A stretch of DNA of 64,000 bases from Vampirovibrio chlorellavorus (GTDB lineage Bacteria > Cyanobacteriota > Vampirovibrionia > Vampirovibrionales > Vampirovibrionaceae): NCBI RefSeq assembly GCF_003149375.1, contig NZ_QFWH01000002.1, forward strand, positions 415,908-479,907, read 5' to 3'. Each line of letters opens with the position of its first letter. Within the stretch, counting starts at the first letter, position 1. The notes beneath the pieces were generated by a model that worked only from the letters and a program-made list of their open reading frames with translations, was not told the DNA's origin and did no database searches. Made by a program: the position numbers and the translations under genes. This document shows, in pieces, positions 34,870-42,067 of this stretch.

Positions 34870-35475
34870 ATGAGCAATCCTGCCGATCCATCTCGCAATC
34901 AAAACGAAGCCTTCAAGGCCCGTATTTTTGACCTGATCATTCAGCAAGGCGTGGAGGCCTTCAATGATTTCCGTCGCTCTCAGGGCTTCAGCCCCATCGA
35001 TCTCTCCGGGTTGGATTTTACGGCCAAGGACCTGACCGGGATTAATTTTAGTGTGGCCGACCTGACTGGTTGCACCTTCGATTACGCCTACATGAACGAC
35101 GCCGTGCTGATTATGGCCGACCTATCCCGTGCATCCTGCCGGGAAACGGATTTTTACATGGCCAATCTGGAAGAGGCCGATTTGCTGCACTGCAATTTAC
35201 AGGAAGCCAAGCTGGCCGGGGCCTCCCTGATGGAGGCTGTCTTGACCGGGGCGCAAGCCAATCAGGCCGACTTTAAAGACGCAGACCTGACCCGGGCCAA
35301 TTTGCAAAAGTGCCAATTGCAGGATGCCGATTTTTCCGGCGCCATTTTAAACAGCACCGACTTTCGGGACGCTGAAATTGAGTGGGCCAATTTCGAGGGG
35401 GCCCAACACGACGCCTCGACCCGCTGGGGTGTCAAACCACCGGCTTTTTTGCAATCTCACCCACTGCCCGAATGA
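34870..35475 (+). CDS. Pentapeptide repeat protein
   Basis: The product has 201 residues. After a helical N-terminus (about 1-38) comes a run of pentapeptides A(D/N)LXX (about 45-185), for instance DLSGLDFTAKDLTG, ADLSRASCRETDF and ANLQKCQLQDADFSGA. They form a right-handed quadrilateral beta-helix. Members are widespread in cyanobacteria; most have unknown functions and a few mimic DNA at topoisomerases. It lies 33 bases after the Bax-inhibitor-like gene and may be cotranscribed. It has no signal peptide. Confidence 0.85.
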   Translation: MSNPADPSRNQNEAFKARIFDLIIQQGVEAFNDFRRSQGFSPIDLSGLDFTAKDLTGINFSVADLTGCTFDYAYMNDAVLIMADLSRASCRETDFYMANLEEADLLHCNLQEAKLAGASLMEAVLTGAQANQADFKDADLTRANLQKCQLQDADFSGAILNSTDFRDAEIEWANFEGAQHDASTRWGVKPPAFLQSHPLPE

Positions 35476-35526
35476 TCCTGAAATCTGGCCTGATTAAAAA
35501 ATAATCGGGCGGGGTATTCAAGGGTT

Positions 35527-35907
35527 GTGTCTATGACGGTAAAGGGACTCCACAGGTCATTCAAAGCGAACCAGTCGCTTGCGGTGCAGGCACTTTGGCG
35601 TGATCCCTCACGTCCCATTCAGCTCTTGTGGGAGATCAACTTCATGCGGGATGAAATCAACATCTCTACCCGGTTTCAATGGGCCCACTCCTGTTTTTTG
35701 ACTGTGGCCGAGGTTCTTTTTGCCTTGCAGGATGCCGAAGAGGACAGCCAGCGGCGGCTTCTTCGATCCTCGGATTTGAGGACGGGAGACCTGACCTTTC
35801 TGACGCTGGAGGAATTGGGAACCTATCATCGGCAACTGTTTTTGTGGGGTTGGCGATTTTCCCTGTTTCGCAACGCCATGCGGTCCGGCCCGGAGGGAAG
35901 CCCTTGA
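35527..35907 (+). CDS. Hypothetical protein, 126 aa
   Basis: The product has 126 residues, with no signal peptide or membrane span. It is rich in Arg, Leu, Trp and Phe (QALWRDPSRPIQLLWEINFM, then LFLWGWRFSLFRNAMRSG). No domain was recognised. It starts with GTG 35527 or ATG 35533, about 50 bases after the pentapeptide gene on the same strand, and is followed by a strong terminator. It is probably the last gene of this small operon. Confidence 0.5.
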   Translation: MSMTVKGLHRSFKANQSLAVQALWRDPSRPIQLLWEINFMRDEINISTRFQWAHSCFLTVAEVLFALQDAEEDSQRRLLRSSDLRTGDLTFLTLEELGTYHRQLFLWGWRFSLFRNAMRSGPEGSP

Positions 35908-35974
35908 GGTGTATGGGACCCGAGGCGCAGGGGCCAAAGTCTTTTTAACCTGGAACGAGCAGCGCGTTTGAATC

Positions 35975-36002
35975 CCCCGGCACGGATAGGCCGGGGTTTT
36001 TT
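35975..36002 (+). terminator. Rho-independent terminator of the pentapeptide/hypothetical operon
   Basis: A 7-base GC stem (CCCCGGC/GCCGGGG) with an 8-base loop is followed by six T residues. It is 68 bases downstream of the hypothetical gene. Confidence 0.9.
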
Positions 36003-36038
36003 ATTGCCTTTGGCGTGAAAATGGTTTTCCAGGCATTA

Positions 36039-36067
36039 AAAAGCCCCGTAGCAAACTCGGGGCTTTT
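36039..36067. terminator. Bidirectional terminator, end of the speE-speB operon
   Basis: A perfect 10-base stem (AAAAGCCCCG/CGGGGCTTTT) with a 9-base loop lies downstream of speB on the minus strand. The A and T runs at its ends allow use in both directions. Of the 320 bases between 35907 and 36228, these two terminators are the only features I can support. Confidence 0.85.
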
Positions 36068-36227
36068 CTGTTTCTTTTGAGTGGCAACAAAAAAGAAAGG
36101 GGATGATGGGTTGAAGGAGACAGTGTTGACATGACTTTTTTGCCACGCCTTCACGTTTCTTAAACCTTCTTAATGGTTTTAAGGCTGAATGGCTTTCAGC
36201 GGAATCGTTTTCATTTAGCGCAGTCCC

Positions 36228-37094
36228 TTAAATCCGGGATTCCGGGGTGCCCAGCAGCAAGACTTCTCGCACCACTTTGGCCGCCACCACATTGGACACG
36301 CCTGAGGCATCGTAGTGGGGAGAGAGTTCCACCACGTCGGCGCCCACGAAATTCAGCCCGGCAAAGGGCAGTAGCCAGTCCATAAAGGTGCTGAAGCTCA
36401 TCCCGCCGGGTTCCGGGGTGCCGGTGCCACACAAAATGGAGGGGTCCAGCACGTCCAGATCGATGGTTAAAAAGACGGGCCGGCCTTGCAGGCGTTGCAA
36501 GCCACGGGCAAGGTCTTCCGGTTTTTCCAGCAGGGTGCCGTTCTGGCGCATCCACTCAAATTCTTCCCTGGGGCCGGAGCGAATGCCGATTTGCACCAGC
36601 CGTTCCGGGCCAATCAGCTCGGTCACCCGGCGCAGCACCGTGGCGTGAGAGAGTTTTTCGCCCAGGTAGTCATCCCGCAGGTCGGCGTGGGCGTCAAAGT
36701 GTAATACCGCCAGATCCGGGTATTTTTCCACGTAGGCCTCAATGGCCGGGAAGGTCACCAGATGCTCCCCGCCCAGGCCCAGCCAGCGCTTGCCCGCGGA
36801 CAGTGTCTCTCTGGCGTTCTGCCGAATGATGGCCAGAATCTCATCCCGGTTGCCCTGGGGAAATTCCAGCTCGCCCGCATCGAAATAACGCACCTGGCTC
36901 AATTCCGCATGCTGGATAGGGGAGTAGGTTTCCAGTCCCCAGCTGGCGTTGCGAATGGCCTCCGGGCCAAAGCGGGTGCCGGGCCGGAAGGAGGTGGTGC
37001 CATCGTAGGGCAGGCCCACCAGCACCCAGTCGGCCTCTTCAAACGTATCGCAAGCGCCCATCCAGCTGCGAGGGATAAACGGCCCGCTCAGCAT
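36228..37094 (-). CDS. speB: Agmatinase (ureohydrolase family)
   Basis: SpeB hydrolyses agmatine to putrescine and urea. The product has 288 residues from ATG 37094. The Mn-binding motifs of the arginase/agmatinase fold are visible: GGEHLVTFP, VLHFDAHADLRDD (three metal ligands), SHATVLRRV, and FLTIDLDVLDPS followed by GTGTPEPGG. Its start overlaps the speE stop as TGATG, so translation is coupled. The preceding genes make spermidine from putrescine, so agmatinase is more likely than arginase or formiminoglutamase. Notably no classical arginine decarboxylase gene lies in the cluster. Confidence 0.9.
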   Translation of the reverse strand: MLSGPFIPRSWMGACDTFEEADWVLVGLPYDGTTSFRPGTRFGPEAIRNASWGLETYSPIQHAELSQVRYFDAGELEFPQGNRDEILAIIRQNARETLSAGKRWLGLGGEHLVTFPAIEAYVEKYPDLAVLHFDAHADLRDDYLGEKLSHATVLRRVTELIGPERLVQIGIRSGPREEFEWMRQNGTLLEKPEDLARGLQRLQGRPVFLTIDLDVLDPSILCGTGTPEPGGMSFSTFMDWLLPFAGLNFVGADVVELSPHYDASGVSNVVAAKVVREVLLLGTPESRI

Positions 37095-37954
37095 CAGCTC
37101 GCCACTCCCGCCGGTTCCCCGGCGAAAACCGCTTTTACGTAGTTGGGCAGCACGAATACGGTTTTGTGAATCTCCCGGTTGTAGAAGCGGCAATGCGTTT
37201 CCAGCTCGGCGGCCACCGATTCGTTAATCTGATCCAACGGCTTCAGCCCTTTGGAGCAGAAGCTCCAGGTCCACTGCCCACCGGGATAGGAGGGAATGCA
37301 GGCGGTGTAAGGTTGCACATAGGGGAAGACGGACTTCAGCAGGCGGTTGATGCGAACGCACTCATCGGGCACGGCCACCGGGGATTCACTTTGGCAGGCC
37401 ATAATACCGTTCTCGGTCAGGGCGGCCAGCACGTGGGTGTAAAACTCTTTGGTGAATAGCTTCTCACCGGGGCCAATGGGGTCGGTGGAGTCGATCAGGA
37501 TGACATCGAAGGTATTGGGATGCTCGGCGATGTAGGCCGCCCCGTCCCGCACTTCAATTTCCACCTTGGGATCATCCAGTTTCCCGGCGATGGAGGGCAG
37601 GTATTTCTTGCAGACTTCAATCACTTCGCCGTCAATTTCGCACAGCACGGCCCGCTCCACGGAGGGGTGCTTCAGCACTTCCCGAATGGTGCCGCCATCG
37701 CCGCCGCCAATGACCAAAACGGTCTTGGGGTTGGGGTGGGCCAGCATGGGGATGTGGGCGATCATCTCGTGATAGATGAATTCATCCCGCTCGGAGGTCA
37801 TGACCATGCCATCCAGAAAGAGCATGCGCCCCAGGGCCACCGTGTCGACCACGTCCACTTCCTGAAAATCGGACACGGAGTGGTGTAAAACCTGAGTCAC
37901 CTTATAACCCAGCTCGGTACGATCCTGAAATCGCTCCCGCACCCATAAATCCAT
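37094..37954 (-). CDS. speE: Spermidine synthase
   Basis: SpeE transfers an aminopropyl group from decarboxylated SAM to putrescine. The product has 286 residues from ATG 37954, with GGAGGAAT seven bases upstream. The motifs are SDFQEVDVVDTVALGRMLFL, DEFIYHEM, VIGGGDGGTIREVLKH (dcSAM site), CEIDGEVIEVCKKYLP and ILIDSTDPIGPGE. All residues of the catalytic core (D-S-T-D) are present. The longer frame to 38044 has no ribosome site. It lies 130 bases after a SpeD-type gene, with a hairpin between, and is coupled to speB. Confidence 0.95.
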   Translation of the reverse strand: MDLWVRERFQDRTELGYKVTQVLHHSVSDFQEVDVVDTVALGRMLFLDGMVMTSERDEFIYHEMIAHIPMLAHPNPKTVLVIGGGDGGTIREVLKHPSVERAVLCEIDGEVIEVCKKYLPSIAGKLDDPKVEIEVRDGAAYIAEHPNTFDVILIDSTDPIGPGEKLFTKEFYTHVLAALTENGIMACQSESPVAVPDECVRINRLLKSVFPYVQPYTACIPSYPGGQWTWSFCSKGLKPLDQINESVAAELETHCRFYNREIHKTVFVLPNYVKAVFAGEPAGVAS

Positions 37955-38040
37955 TGCTGATTCCTCCAATTCAAATAAGGCGTATGCGCTGCCGATGCGC
38001 GCTTGTGGGCTTGGCCCTTCCCGGCAGCAAAAGCGTGGGG

Positions 38041-38079
38041 ACAAACAAAATGGGAGATGGCTTCTGGCTCATCTCCCAT
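38041..38079 (-). terminator. Hairpin and T-rich tail between the second speD and speE
   Basis: On the minus strand a 10-base perfect stem (ATGGGAGATG/CATCTCCCAT) with a 10-base loop is followed by TTTGTTTGT. It lies just after the stop of the second SpeD-type gene and ahead of speE. It may set the ratio of decarboxylase to synthase messages. Confidence 0.65.
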
Positions 38080-38084
38080 CTGGT

Positions 38085-38507
38085 TTAAACGGTTGCGCCG
38101 ACCAGGGGAACCCTTTCTTCCAGACTTCGGGGGAAGTCCAGTCCTCGGGTGGCTTCGTGGCGATCCACGTGTTTGACTTCAAAGGTCTCGGTGACGATTT
38201 TGGCCACAGCGTCCACGTCAAAGTGCTTGCAGCTGAACACGTCAAAGAAGAAGTAGTCCTTGTCGATAAAGGAGTGAAAGGTGATGTGGGACTCGGCGAT
38301 GATGACCGTGCCGGTGATACCTTTGTCTTCCGGGATCAGACCTTCGTAAGGGAACACGTAGGGCTGGGTGATCTTGGTCATGCCAATGCGATCCGGCAAC
38401 TCGTTCAGGAATTTGAAGACAAACTCCAGGTTGCTGATCTTTTCCAGGTTGCAGCCACGACAATCCAGCATCAGGTGAGGGCCGAATTCAGAACGTACCA
38501 TAGTCAT
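38085..38507 (-). CDS. SpeD-type pyruvoyl decarboxylase, divergent (second copy)
   Basis: The product has 140 residues and has the AdoMet decarboxylase core: VIIAESHITFHSF with cleavage between Glu72 and Ser73, His78, and Cys93 in FDVFSCK. The spacing Ser +5 His +20 Cys equals that of canonical SpeD. The substrate-near segment differs: HTWPEYGY of the first copy is HSFIDKDY here, and the N-terminus has CRGC and LNELPDRIGMTKI. In several bacteria and archaea such divergent SpeD copies have turned into arginine or ornithine decarboxylases. Next to agmatinase, arginine decarboxylase is attractive, but AdoMet decarboxylase is not excluded. AGGAGG precedes ATG 38507. Confidence 0.8.
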   Translation of the reverse strand: MTMVRSEFGPHLMLDCRGCNLEKISNLEFVFKFLNELPDRIGMTKITQPYVFPYEGLIPEDKGITGTVIIAESHITFHSFIDKDYFFFDVFSCKHFDVDAVAKIVTETFEVKHVDRHEATRGLDFPRSLEERVPLVGATV

Positions 38508-38512
38508 TTCTC

Positions 38513-39001
38513 TTAAACCTCCTGAGGCTGTGCTAATTGTTGGGAACCGACAACGTGGGGCGCCGCAGTGGTGGTGGAACTTTGGGCCTCTAACTGGAAA
38601 GGGGATTCAATCATTTTCTGGGTCGTCAGGTTAATCAGGCCCCGCTTCAGTTCAGAGCAGTAGGCCGAGCCGGACTTGAACTTCTCCTGAAGATGCTCGT
38701 AGGCCATCCGTGGGTCGCAGGCTGTCCCGCAAGTGAACAGGTCAACGGCAGCGTAGCCATACTCTGGCCAGGTATGGATGGCCAGGTGCGACTCGGAGAT
38801 GATGACCGCACCACTCACGCCATAGGGGCTAAAGTGATGGAACTTGGAATCGACCACAGTGGCACCACAGGCTGTGGCGGCACTCAACATGGCCTCTTGT
38901 ACAAGTTGCAGGTTATTCAGGATGTTGGGGTTGCAGTCATAAAACTCTGCCAAAAGGTGTCGTCCCAGGTTGACGACCGTGGAATCAGCATTCACGTCCA
39001 A
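38513..39001 (-). CDS. speD: S-adenosylmethionine decarboxylase proenzyme, canonical
   Basis: This enzyme makes decarboxylated SAM, the aminopropyl donor for spermidine. The product has 162 residues from TTG 39001 (AAGGGA upstream). It matches the Thermotoga-type SpeD: LGRHLLAEFYDC, FSPYGVSG, and VIISESHLAIHTWPEYGY, with cleavage Glu70-Ser71 giving pyruvoyl, His76 and Cys91. The C-terminal ~35 residues (Ser/Thr/Gln-rich) are extra compared with the family. It is the first gene of the cluster; the second SpeD starts six bases after it. A promoter with a palindromic sequence lies upstream. Confidence 0.93.
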   Translation of the reverse strand: MDVNADSTVVNLGRHLLAEFYDCNPNILNNLQLVQEAMLSAATACGATVVDSKFHHFSPYGVSGAVIISESHLAIHTWPEYGYAAVDLFTCGTACDPRMAYEHLQEKFKSGSAYCSELKRGLINLTTQKMIESPFQLEAQSSTTTAAPHVVGSQQLAQPQEV

Positions 39002-39071
39002 TTTGGTTGAGTCCCTTTCTGGTTTAGGGTGGTAACGACGGTGATTGATCAGGTACGAAAAAGGTACAGGA

Positions 39072-39104
39072 TGTAAATTTTACAGGGTCACCTTCAGTTT
39101 TCAA
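39072..39104 (-). promoter_or_regulatory. Promoter and palindrome upstream of the polyamine cluster
   Basis: On the minus strand TTGAAA (39104-39099), 16 bases and TAAAAT (39082-39077) form a promoter for speD. A perfect 13-base palindrome (TGTAAA-A-TTTACA on the minus strand, 39084-39072) covers the -10 box and could be an operator. No regulator gene is adjacent. Confidence 0.5.
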
Positions 39105-39545
39105 GCAAAATTTTCTGGCTGCCGGTCGTGATACTGAAAGGATGCCCATATTAAGTCGGGGCTCAACTTTTTATTGCCTAAGGTCGGGCGCTTCTGAAAT
39201 TCTCTCACAGCAAGGTTTTTTATCAACGCATGGCCTTGGCGACCTGATTTTGGATGTAACAAATTTTGAAGCGAGCCAGCGACCGCTTTGGAAACTGCTT
39301 TTTATAGTGGCATTGTGGTATGCTTCTCGTCCCAGGAGTGGTACAGTACAGCGGCCAGTGAACAGTTGTCTTGTCGTTTTTGCGATTTGGCGAGCCTGTA
39401 TTGGAGAGGCCAGTATTGGAGAGGCCTGTATTTCATAGGCAATGTTTTCGGCAGCCATCATTTGGCTGTGGTCCAACGCCTTGTTGGTCTTTGGGTCACG
39501 TTGTAAACAATCGTCACACAGTGTTTTCGGATATTGAGAAGGTTC
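39105..39545. other. 441-base region without a supported gene; holds a 15-base tandem repeat
   Basis: No frame with good composition and a ribosome site was found. At 39395-39439 there are three tandem copies of a 15-base unit (CCTGTATTGGAGAGG, CCAGTATTGGAGAGG, CCTGTATTTCATAGG), the third more diverged. The function is unknown. The region separates the polyamine cluster (minus strand) from the glycosyltransferase operon (plus strand), so it must contain both promoters. Confidence 0.6.
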
Positions 39546-40259
39546 ATGAGCAAAGCGAGTCAGAAAATCAGTCTGTTAATTCCAGTCTATAACGAGGTGG
39601 ACTCTCTGGAAACCTTGCTGGAGCGGGTGGAATCCGTGGATTTTTGTGGTCTGGAGAAGGAGCTGGTCATCGTGGATGATGGCTCAGAGGACGGTACCCG
39701 GGACATTTTAAGGGGACTGGAGACCACCAAGCCGGATTACCGCATTATTTACCACACCCAGAACATGGGCAAAGGGGCCGCCCTGCGAACCGCCATTGAC
39801 GTGGCCTCCGGGGACATCGTGGCCATTCAGGACGCCGATCTGGAGTACAACCCCAGTGATTATCCGCCGCTGGTGCGCATGATTGTAGAGGACGAGGCCG
39901 ATGTGGTTTATGGCAGTCGCCTCACGAACGGGGATTCCCGGGAGTCCTTTGCCGGATTGCACTATTTGGGTAACAAACTGCTGACGCTGGTTACCAATGT
40001 GTTGTATCAGACCCACATTACGGACATGGAGACCTGCTACAAGGTGTTCCGGGCCGATGTGATCAAGAACATCAAAATCCGCTCCAACCGCTTCGACTTT
40101 GAACCGGAGATTACGGCCAAGGTGCTGAAGAAGAAGTGCCGGATTGCCGAAGCCCCCATCTCTTATCAGGGCCGGGACTTCCATGAGGGCAAGAAGATCA
40201 CCTGGGTGGATGGCCTGTGGGCGCTGAAGGCTTTGATCAAGTTTCGCTTTACAGACTAG
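39546..40259 (+). CDS. Family 2 glycosyltransferase (DPM1/polyprenyl-phosphate type)
   Basis: The product has 237 residues. It is a GT-A enzyme with ISLLIPVYNEVDSLETLL, LVIVDDGSEDGTRDIL, NMGKGAALRTAID, and IVAIQDADLEYNPSDYP (D-x-D-like metal site), then DMETCYKVFRADV and RFDFEPEITAKV. These are typical of polyprenyl-phosphate sugar synthases. No membrane segment is present, so it acts at the inner face of the membrane. ATG 39546 is chosen; a TTG at 39534 has no ribosome site. A GT-C type membrane protein gene follows by 20 bases, so the two may provide and use a lipid-linked sugar. Confidence 0.88.
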   Translation: MSKASQKISLLIPVYNEVDSLETLLERVESVDFCGLEKELVIVDDGSEDGTRDILRGLETTKPDYRIIYHTQNMGKGAALRTAIDVASGDIVAIQDADLEYNPSDYPPLVRMIVEDEADVVYGSRLTNGDSRESFAGLHYLGNKLLTLVTNVLYQTHITDMETCYKVFRADVIKNIKIRSNRFDFEPEITAKVLKKKCRIAEAPISYQGRDFHEGKKITWVDGLWALKALIKFRFTD

Positions 40260-40279
40260 GGTGATTGGATAAGCGGACG

Positions 40280-41968
40280 ATGAAGGCTTTGTTGCGACGT
40301 TTTTCCCCTGAACAATGGCTCTTGGCGGGAGTGTTGGCTCTGGTAGTCCTGTTACTGGGGCTTATGCTGAACCCTTACCTCACGGTGGTCAACCACGACA
40401 GCGCCATTTTCTGCATTCTGGCCCAGTCGTTGCTCAAGGGGCACTACCTGCTGGTCTCGGAACCCAACCCGCAGCCTTACTTCACCTTTCCACCCTTTTT
40501 GGCCGTGCAATTGGCCGCCCTGATGCTGCTCTTCCAGAATTTTGACACCCAAGCCATGCAGCCGGTTTTCAAAGGCTACATCAGTCTGTTGTTTCTGCTC
40601 AGTCTGCCTTTGTTTTTTGTATGGGGCAAGGGCCTGCTGGGTAGCCGAATCGCTCTGATTTTGACCCTGTTGGTGGGGGTTAACCCCATTGTTTTCAAGT
40701 ACACCAGCGATATTTTGTCGGATACGCCATTCTGGGCGCTTTCCATGGGGGCAATTTACGCTGTTTGGCGCTTTCAACAGGCCTCAATCCGTCAGAAAGC
40801 GCAGGCTATTAGCTGGTTCTGGGCGGCAGTGATGCTGATCATTCTGTGCGCCTTGACTCGACAGATTGGTCTGGCTCTGGTGCTGGCCTTTTTGATGGTC
40901 TTGGCCCAGCGCAAGCAGTGGCAGTGCCTGCTGGTGGCGGTCGTGGCCTTTCTGATCACCGTGGGTGGCTGGCAGAGCTATGAACATTTTTATCGTTCCG
41001 CCCATCGCAGCGATATCAGCTCCCTGAACCAGCAGGGGGTGCAGGAGGTGCTGGATCGCTCTCCCATCAAGCTGGAGTACGTGAAGCACTTCCTGATTGA
41101 TAAGCCGGTGCATCTGGATGAGAACCGCAGTCAGGCCAACCCCCGGATTCTGGCCCAAAATGTGCTGCAACGGGTGGAGGCTTACACTCAGGTCACTCTC
41201 GATCAACTGATTCCGGCCCTCAAACTTCGATTGGGCGGGCCGGACAGCCCCAAAATCAATGTGGCTCATTTGCTGCCGCTCAAGCTACTGGTCTGGGTGC
41301 TGTTTGGGGTGGGGCTGGTGGCGCTGTATCGGGCCTTTCCCTTTGCGGCCCTTTATCTCGGCTTTTCCATGGGGGTGCTGCTGGTCTACCCGTACATCAG
41401 CCAGCGATTCTTGCTGCCCTTGTACCCGCTTATTTTGCTTTGTCTGGCCTGGGGGCTGAAGCAAGGTTTGGCGGCGCTGAGCCAAAAGCGGTCTGCCTTT
41501 CGACAGTGGCAACCGGTGCTGGTGGCTGTTTTGACCGTGCTGGCTCTGACGGCCTCTTTAATACAAACCCTGCACTGGGTCAGCGCCGGGTATCGGTTGA
41601 AGGTGGCCCATCAGGGGCCATCCCTGCGCACCGGAAACCGGGCTTACTACCAAACGCTCCTGTGGATTCGGGATCACACGCCTGCCGATAGCCTGATTAT
41701 CAGCCGCAAACCCCCCGTTACCTATTTTTACAGCGGACGCAAGTCTACGGCCTACCCGTTTACGGCCAATCACGCCCAGTTGTTTGCTTATATCGAAGAG
41801 AAAAAAACGCGTTACGGGCGACAGTTTCCGCAGGTGTACGTGTTTGAGGACACCGCTTTTGTGGAGAGCCAGCGTCTGTTGACGCCTGCCCTTGCCCAGT
41901 ATCAAAGCCGCTTACAGCTGGTGTACACGGAGCCGACCAGTCAAAGTCGGGTGTGGTTGTTGAAGTAA
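40280..41968 (+). CDS. Multispanning glycosyltransferase-like protein (GT-C type)
   Basis: The product has 562 residues with about 10-12 membrane segments (first about 14-34: LAGVLALVVLLLGLML). The first extracytoplasmic loop has LTVVNHDSAIFCILAQSLL, which fits the acidic catalytic loop of the ArnT/PMT group. After the last membrane segment a soluble C-terminal part (about 440-562) has DHTPADSLIISRKPPVTYF and YSGRKSTAYPF, as in such enzymes. It probably transfers a sugar from a polyprenyl carrier. The GT2 gene is 20 bases upstream. The target (lipid, protein or wall polymer) is unknown. TTG 40265 is an alternative start. Confidence 0.72.
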   Translation: MKALLRRFSPEQWLLAGVLALVVLLLGLMLNPYLTVVNHDSAIFCILAQSLLKGHYLLVSEPNPQPYFTFPPFLAVQLAALMLLFQNFDTQAMQPVFKGYISLLFLLSLPLFFVWGKGLLGSRIALILTLLVGVNPIVFKYTSDILSDTPFWALSMGAIYAVWRFQQASIRQKAQAISWFWAAVMLIILCALTRQIGLALVLAFLMVLAQRKQWQCLLVAVVAFLITVGGWQSYEHFYRSAHRSDISSLNQQGVQEVLDRSPIKLEYVKHFLIDKPVHLDENRSQANPRILAQNVLQRVEAYTQVTLDQLIPALKLRLGGPDSPKINVAHLLPLKLLVWVLFGVGLVALYRAFPFAALYLGFSMGVLLVYPYISQRFLLPLYPLILLCLAWGLKQGLAALSQKRSAFRQWQPVLVAVLTVLALTASLIQTLHWVSAGYRLKVAHQGPSLRTGNRAYYQTLLWIRDHTPADSLIISRKPPVTYFYSGRKSTAYPFTANHAQLFAYIEEKKTRYGRQFPQVYVFEDTAFVESQRLLTPALAQYQSRLQLVYTEPTSQSRVWLLK

Positions 41969-41989
41969 TTGATCCTTTTGTGATATAAC
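41960..41989 (+). promoter_or_regulatory. Candidate promoter of guaD
   Basis: TTGAAG (41960-41965) and TATAAC (41984-41989) are separated by 18 bases. The -35 box overlaps the end of the preceding GT-C gene. The predicted leader is about 70 bases; no purine riboswitch core was recognised in it. Confidence 0.45.
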
Positions 41990-42067
41990 CCCGAAAGTTT
42001 TGCGATCGTTCAAAGTCGTGCTTCTGCTTGCCGATATCCTGAGTAAGCAATTGTTTAAAAGGCCTCA

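Noticed and set aside
42000..42067. Purine riboswitch before guanine deaminase
   Set aside because: The short leader lacks the three-helix junction core sequences.
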